Shown in pieces: positions 58,793-64,000 of a stretch of DNA of 64,000 nt. Position numbers and translations under genes: made by a program. Origin of the DNA: Isoetes taiwanensis (Eukaryota > Streptophyta > Lycopodiopsida > Isoetales > Isoetaceae); contig JAJEKV010000090.1 of the NCBI GenBank assembly GCA_021234155.1, positions 2,844,479 through 2,908,478 on the forward strand. The letters run 5' to 3'. The stretch's first letter is position 1. Every line of letters starts with the position of its first letter. The notes under the pieces were generated by a model that saw only the letters and a list, made by a program, of their open reading frames with translations, was not told the DNA's origin and did not search any database.

Positions 58793-60397
58793 CTAGTCAG
58801 AAACAAGAAGCCAGACGGCAGTACTAGGCACATCTTGATGGACAACAAACAACATATAATACCCTGGTGGAGCAACTTTAGAATTGGGAGGAGCAACAAC
58901 TTCAACACTATAGCTCCCATCCAAATAGTCTTGGGCCATTACCTGCAGCTTCACAAACCTTTGCCCTTGGGAATAGGAGTGAGTGGTGAATGGAGCATTT
59001 AACAAATTCACCTCTAAATTCTTGACTGAAGTGGATGTGATAGAAACAGTCAAGTTGAAATACCACCCATACCCAATCCTCCAACTAGGATAAGAACTTA
59101 TTTGAGGCCTGATTGAATCTGATGAAGAATCCAAATATTGAGGTGAGAAAGCCTCAATGCTAAGCTCGGTAGGGAACTCAACATTAAAAGTATAAGTCTG
59201 ATGTGGGTTGCTTCCAGCTATTAGGACTCTCCCATCAGGAAGAAGGTTTGCAGTTGAATGATACATGCGGGCAATAGTTGAGGCAGTTTGTGTTGAGAAG
59301 GAATGTTGGCTAGGTTGGTAGATAACTGGCACATAGGCAGGGTTATTAGCAGCATCCCAACCTTGGTACCCATTTTGAGCTCCATTAATAATGAGCACCT
59401 CTCCAGTTGGTAGTAACACCATATCCCCCATTGCCCGTCTGATAGGCATGTCTTCATATACCCACTCTGGGTTTGATGCAGTCACCACCATTCTTCCACA
59501 ACTATATGAAGCCGCTAAATAAGCCGATTTATTCGATGTTGCGCCATCTTGCGCACCGCCACATACCATTACCTCTGCACTAGTATACCCGTCGCTATAA
59601 TTTAATGGTAACAACACTAAAGATCCAGCAGAGGGGTAGTTTCTAGGGTTTCCAGAAAGGTTTGGAAATTTCTTCACCACACTATTGGAATTATAGTCAT
59701 ACAAGATGGAATACTTATTAACAAAGACAAAGAGGTTACCATCTGGAAGGAGATGGAGAAAGGGGTAGAGGTTATCACCTGAAGAATCAGCAGCTGAGGA
59801 CAAGATATCCAAATAGGTAGTACCCTGGCCATCGGAAGGGACAAATTCTAGATTTGTTTGGTCCAATCCGCCGACCACTATCTGGGTGCCATCTGGCAAG
59901 ATCTGATTGGAAGCATACCATCTACCTGCTTGAAGTTCAGTACTGGATTCAACCCAATCACAGGTTCCAGATGAATCACAGGGGCTGAAATATCTGATTT
60001 TTGAGAAGCCATCATGGTATCCTCCAGTTTGGATGAGGGTTCCATTGGCTGACACCTGGCCTGATGAGCACCATGTATCTGTGTATATGTAGAGGGCCCT
60101 TATGCTCTTGGAAACAGGATCCAACACAGCTGAATGGGCTGTGCAGTCATGTGTCAGAACATAATCATCTGGATTATCCCTGCACTTCCCATTTGGAAGG
60201 TCTAGCTGTGATTCCCCTATGTTGGTCCTGTCCAAAAGCACCACATTTCCATATCTTGTCACTACTGTATGCATTGATGCAATCCCTGCATTTTTTACCA
60301 GTGTTTCCCAGCTTTCCTGAGCACATCCTTTATATGAAAGTGAAAAAATGATGGAAAAAAATAGAGCTGAGGTTGTTGCTGCAGAGATAACACCCAT
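58793..60397 (-). CDS. Glyoxal/aldehyde oxidase-like radical copper oxidase (GLOX family)
   Basis: An intact 534-aa single-exon ORF. Residues 1 to about 26 are a signal peptide (ends CAQ). An N-terminal glyoxal-oxidase seven-bladed propeller (Glyoxal_oxid_N, PF07250) is followed by a C-terminal DUF1929 (PF09118) Ig-like domain from about 430. Residues aligning with the family active site are present: C110 (DTWCSSG) and Y161 (GRWYAS), which form the Tyr-Cys radical cofactor; Y379/H380 (MYHSTANLLPDGRVLIAGSN); and H473 (TTHSYSQGQR). The enzyme oxidises small aldehydes to acids with O2, giving H2O2, and is secreted to the cell wall; in plants the family is linked to pollen/tapetum and defence. 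Length is normal and there are no stops. A TTAATATAT motif lies about 100 bases upstream. The exact substrate cannot be told from sequence. Confidence 0.92.
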   Translation of the reverse strand: MGVISAATTSALFFSIIFSLSYKGCAQESWETLVKNAGIASMHTVVTRYGNVVLLDRTNIGESQLDLPNGKCRDNPDDYVLTHDCTAHSAVLDPVSKSIRALYIYTDTWCSSGQVSANGTLIQTGGYHDGFSKIRYFSPCDSSGTCDWVESSTELQAGRWYASNQILPDGTQIVVGGLDQTNLEFVPSDGQGTTYLDILSSAADSSGDNLYPFLHLLPDGNLFVFVNKYSILYDYNSNSVVKKFPNLSGNPRNYPSAGSLVLLPLNYSDGYTSAEVMVCGGAQDGATSNKSAYLAASYSCGRMVVTASNPEWVYEDMPIRRAMGDMVLLPTGEVLIINGAQNGYQGWDAANNPAYVPVIYQPSQHSFSTQTASTIARMYHSTANLLPDGRVLIAGSNPHQTYTFNVEFPTELSIEAFSPQYLDSSSDSIRPQISSYPSWRIGYGWYFNLTVSITSTSVKNLEVNLLNAPFTTHSYSQGQRFVKLQVMAQDYLDGSYSVEVVAPPNSKVAPPGYYMLFVVHQDVPSTAVWLLVSD

Positions 60398-61436
60398 TTG
60401 GTGATGTAGCAGTAATATCAGAGATATTCTACTAGTTTCAAGTGATAATATTGATAATGCGCAGCGGCCTAATGCGCGGCTTAATCATAGAAAGATATAT
60501 TAAGCAGGAAATTCTCAGCCTGCTGCTGCTGGTATAGTATCAGCATGACACACTCAAGGGGCCCCATTGTGTTTAAAATTCAAAGGTCACAAAATTTAGT
60601 AGCCTATTGAACTGGCCATAACACATCATGATCGTGTACATTTTGTTCAAGAATAGAACACGGTATTTCTGCTTCCTAGAAATTTCTGATCCTCAGACCG
60701 ACACGCATATATTTGCCTGCAGATTTGTGCGCTTTGTTTGGCTTGTACATGTTAGAAAGCTCTAAATTGAGCTTCTACAAGTCTTCATCCTACACAACGT
60801 GTAGCTACTTTGAATAACCATGACATTGTCTAACTTGTCTGTTTCAAGAAGGTCCCCCATCCTGCTCTCTGTCATACTTAGACATCGATATATGCTGTTA
60901 TGTTGTCAGCATATTAGCCTCATATGCCACATATTTTCAATGCATTCTTACATGTCTTGCAAAATCTACAACAATTGCCGCTGACCAATGACACGGGATT
61001 GTTTTACAGGAGTGATTGTATGAAATGAATGGCCTCTCTGAACCAGTTTCCATTCTGATCAAGAAAGTGGGACTGGGATCATTTGGTGAAGGCTTGAAGT
61101 TCTTTATATTTCATTCCCATGTGCTCTGTGAACAAATAAGCAGAAGCATAAAGATGCCAACCCATCTTTCTCTAGAAAATATTGACTCATTCATAGAATC
61201 TGGTGTGATTTTTGTCTATTTCCTCCTGTCCAATGAAGTCATCCGGACTTTTGTTTACTGCAAAGATCAAATTGTACAAAAGTATCTCAGTTTATAATGT
61301 GAACATTTCCTATCTTGATTTAGATTTCTTTACTCTCAAGTAAATTATAAGAAAGACCCCATGTCAGACTGGTTTTTTTAAGAATTTTTAGTGACCCTAC
61401 GACCTATCTGTTTTATGCTACGCATAACACAAATCT
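60398..61436. other. Intergenic, promoter side of the oxidase gene
   Basis: AT-rich. Open frames such as 61016-61297 (+) show no family motif. Confidence 0.4.
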
Positions 61437-61691
61437 TCAAGGTAAGATGGTCATTGTAGACTTGCTTATGCTCAGGATTTTGGTCCCAATCGGAGCCTTC
61501 TCATATAGGCTGCTTTCATATGTGTCTCTGTTTAAACCTAATACATCATCAGTGCACACCTCAAATATTTTTATATCTTTAACCATTATATAAACAGATG
61601 TTGCCACAACATTTCCTCGTTGAAGACCCATCTCATTTGCTAGTTCAAACTTTGGTTGGACACGCCTGTTTGCAAATATTTTATTGTCCAA
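61437..61691 (-). pseudogene. Possible HD-Zip relic
   Basis: Minus strand: 'RRVQPKFELANEMGLQRGNV' resembles homeodomain helices 1-2 of HD-Zip proteins (x-P-x-x-K-x-x-L-A-x-E-L-G-L-Q-P-R-Q-V). 'DDVLGLNRDTYESSLYEKAP' further on resembles the leucine-zipper heptads. The DNA-contacting WFQNRRARWK segment between them is not conserved, so this would be a decayed copy. The match is by eye and could be chance. Confidence 0.3.
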
Positions 61692-63250
61692 TAATATATA
61701 CTAGACATATTCAATGCCATAGATACCATAAATAGGCTAGCTTAAACTTACATGTCCCGGCATTAGAATGTCAACCGAACAACTACGACATTGCTATAAG
61801 TAAATTCCTTGGTAGCATATGGCATGATCTATCGATCTATTATTATGAAATTATAGCATGTCTATCAGCATGTGTGTGATCGTCTCATTTTGAATGGTGT
61901 AGGATGCTTCATGGTGATGTGGCACAATCTTAACCTATTGAAGGGAAAAAGGATCTATTATTATAAAAATCAATTCATCCAAGTCATTATAAAATTGTAG
62001 CATGTCAGTATGTGATGGCCCCATTATGAACAGGCAGAATCCTAACCCCCTCAAGAAAAAATTAACTTGAAACTAGCAGTAGGTAAAGCTTGCGGTGAGA
62101 GGCGGGAGGAAGTGCTGGTGGTGGAGGAGGTTTTATGTCATGCAACATCAGCAACATCCAATTGGACATATGACGCATGCACCACACAAAGCCAAGTAAG
62201 AAGGAAGTTGGACTTGAAGGAGGTTGATTGAGCTAGGGGGGGATCAAAGCAACCAATTATGTTCCAATGATAAGCAGCATAGCAAAACTAAAGATTTATA
62301 AATAAATGTTTTCTACATGTAGATGCATAAAATATTCATAAGTAGCAAAGAGCAAGTTTGGGGGGGGACGAAGGATTGCCGAAGATTGGATGCAGATAGT
62401 GTGAATAGCCAAGTAAAATAAATAAAAAGCTAAGTTTGAGACACACCAAGGGGCATTAAAAGTGGATAAATATGCGCTGATGGGTTGGTCTTTTCCCAAC
62501 TTGGTGTGGTTTCCCTTTGAGTTTTATGCTTATTTGATCAAACGTTTAGTTGGGTGGAGAGCATATACATTTATACAATGTCAATTTTTGATGTTGCAAT
62601 GTGGTTAAATGAACATAACTGAATCAATGTAAAGTTGGATCATTGGATCCAAGCATAATTCCATGAATATGCCAAATGAAGGGCTGTGGAATTTCCACAT
62701 CAGACCCATGTATAAGTTTGCGCACCCCATAAGGCTATTATGCATATATACATACATGGTATATTTCAATCTATACACAAAAAAATGCACGAACACCATT
62801 GCATTCACGAAAGAGAGATAAGAACAAAGGAGAGTGAACAACAGATGAGAAGAATTTAGAGTGAAGAGGTGGCATTTACTGAGAACATGACATAGCACAA
62901 AGAGCACTGCAATTTCAGTAGAAAGTACATGCTTGAACAACGAAACTCAGCAAAGTAGGTTCCCAATTTTGGCCAAAGAAGAACTGCAATACAGGAGGCA
63001 GTCCTGGCTTATCTCCACCCGAACAAGATCCTACATACTAATCTTGTTTGAGGTCCTGTACAGTCATGTCTATCCTGAGTCCCATCGCCAGCAACAATCC
63101 TTGGAAACTATAGCCACAGCTAAAAACCGAGTAGATCAAACAGAGTTGAAGTCTTCTTCTGAACCTCTGCAGCACTCCTCCGAACCTTCCAACCACCCAA
63201 CGCTTCAATTTGTGCAAACTTCAAAGCCCTGGATTCTAGAGCTTTCAAAG
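61692..63250. other. Intergenic, no gene recognised
   Basis: AT-rich with poly(G) runs near 62238 and 62360. Repeated phrases CTATTATTATAAA and GTAGCATGTC suggest old local duplications. Confidence 0.4.
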
Positions 63251-63254
63251 TGTA

Positions 63255-63355
63255 AACTTCGAAGCCCTGGATTCATAAACTAGATTTACATAGAAGCCTC
63301 AAGAAGAAGCCCTAGATTCATAAACTAGATTTACATAGAAGCCTCATGAAGAAGC
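63255..63355. repeat. Two-copy tandem repeat of about 46 bp
   Basis: CCCTGGATTCATAAACTAGA ... TAGAAGCCTC is repeated immediately as CCCTAGATTCATAAACTAGA ... TAGAAGCCTC. Confidence 0.85.
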
Positions 63356-63603
63356 TGTGTAGGTCGATAAATAAAGCAAAAAAGATGTTTGCATGACACG
63401 CCTGCATCTGGCCGTCCGGCTGCCACAAAGGCTGCCAGGAAGCCTCGCCACCTTTCCACTGCAGCTCCGGTCTTCTGGTCTTCTGCATCTGGCTTCTTCT
63501 GCTCTATGCTTCCCGCCATGCTCGGATGGCGGCCGCCACAAGTTTGCAACTGCCAACATTAGCCAAAAAAAATTTACCAAAACCCTAAGCCCTATTTTCT
63601 GCC

Positions 63604-63690
63604 AAACCATTAACAAAATCATAGTAACAGATAAAACCTTAACCCCTATTTTTCGCCAAACCATTAACAAAATCATAGTAACAGATAATT
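63604..63690. repeat. Two-copy tandem repeat of about 54 bp
   Basis: GCCAAACCATTAACAAAATC and ATAGTAACAGATAA occur twice in succession. Confidence 0.85.
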
Positions 63691-64000
63691 TGCCAACCTT
63701 ATAGTTATATTGCTTCAACAAACATCAATCTCTTTTGGGAGAGATAGATGGTAGGAGGAGGCTCTCAGATGGGCGCCATGGTGATGGACGGTACTGGCCT
63801 GCTAAATCTTTCATAGCTTTTGCATCCGCACTCCGTTCTCAGCGATTTTGGTTTGTTGAAAAGATCCTTCGGTGCCCTTTGTTTTTGTACAGCCTTTGAT
63901 TTAATGGTTATTGTGTTTGGGAGCTGGATTAGATCTGTTTTAGTCCAGCCATCTTGTTGAAGATGATGGCGGAAGCCTTAGCGGGAGGTGATCAAAGGGT

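Noticed and set aside
62605-62940. 111-codon minus-strand frame
   Set aside because: Composition is AT-driven (F/Y/L/H-rich) with no recognisable domain or splice context.
63963-64000. ATGATGGCGGAAGCC at the window end as the first exon of a gene
   Set aside because: Only about 12 codons are visible; the context is plausible but cannot be supported.

Overview
The window is nuclear DNA of a land plant. Evidence: GT-AG introns in a golgin gene of the plant GC3/GC4 type, a plant class V (GH18) chitinase, a phytocyanin exon, a glyoxal-oxidase-like gene, and plant-type CACTA, copia, LINE and LTR sequence. The mixture with an HUH-type Rep relic and bacterial-style ParB/DNA-methyltransferase relics suggests a seed-free lineage (fern, lycophyte or bryophyte) with a large, repeat-rich genome. 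That lineage call is inference; no species is identifiable from sequence alone.

Layout. (1) 1-10.7 kb is the most unusual part. Two decayed genes have the same order (ParB-like region, then a beta-class amino-methyltransferase end): one on + at 1-3163, one on - at 5.8-9.0 kb. They flank a broken HUH/Y1 rolling-circle Rep ORF at 4814-5413. A dispersed 18-bp palindrome sits in introns and 5' flank of the minus-strand copy, and a proline-rich broken ORF with an NRLPPPF motif lies beyond it (9964-10677). (2) About 10.9-14.8 kb is a LINE with repeated 5' monomers, ORF1 and an endonuclease domain but no reverse transcriptase; a hAT-like element is nested in it. (3) 15-16.3 kb holds a SINE-like stretch and a 199-bp hAT MITE with perfect 8-bp target duplications. 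(4) 17,054-21,960 is the best gene: an intact 13-exon golgin (GRIP-related ARF-binding type). (5) 23-26.4 kb holds an LTR-like start and a GC-rich 1.5-kb unit with terminal direct repeats. (6) 26.8-35.5 kb is a decayed minus-strand CACTA element. (7) 35.8-39.9 kb holds a small promoter-plus-ORF, a MITE with 30-bp perfect TIRs, five copies of a nested hairpin repeat, and a 1500-bp LTR with primer-binding site (minus strand). (8) 40-42.4 kb has phytocyanin exon 1 (-) and a two-exon class V chitinase (+), bracketed by an opposite-orientation partial copy of the same LTR (43.4-44.7 kb). (9) 46.6-48.7 kb is a 5'-truncated LINE reverse-transcriptase relic (-). (10) 51.5-57.6 kb contains foldback elements, including one with arms of about 620-645 bp, and a copia RNase H tail. 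(11) 58,793-60,397 is an intact single-exon glyoxal-oxidase-like gene (-), followed by a possible HD-Zip relic and sparse sequence to the end.

Only three genes look intact: the golgin (Golgi trafficking), the chitinase and the glyoxal oxidase (both secreted, apoplast). They show no sign of working as a unit. The rest of the window is mobile DNA in various states of decay.
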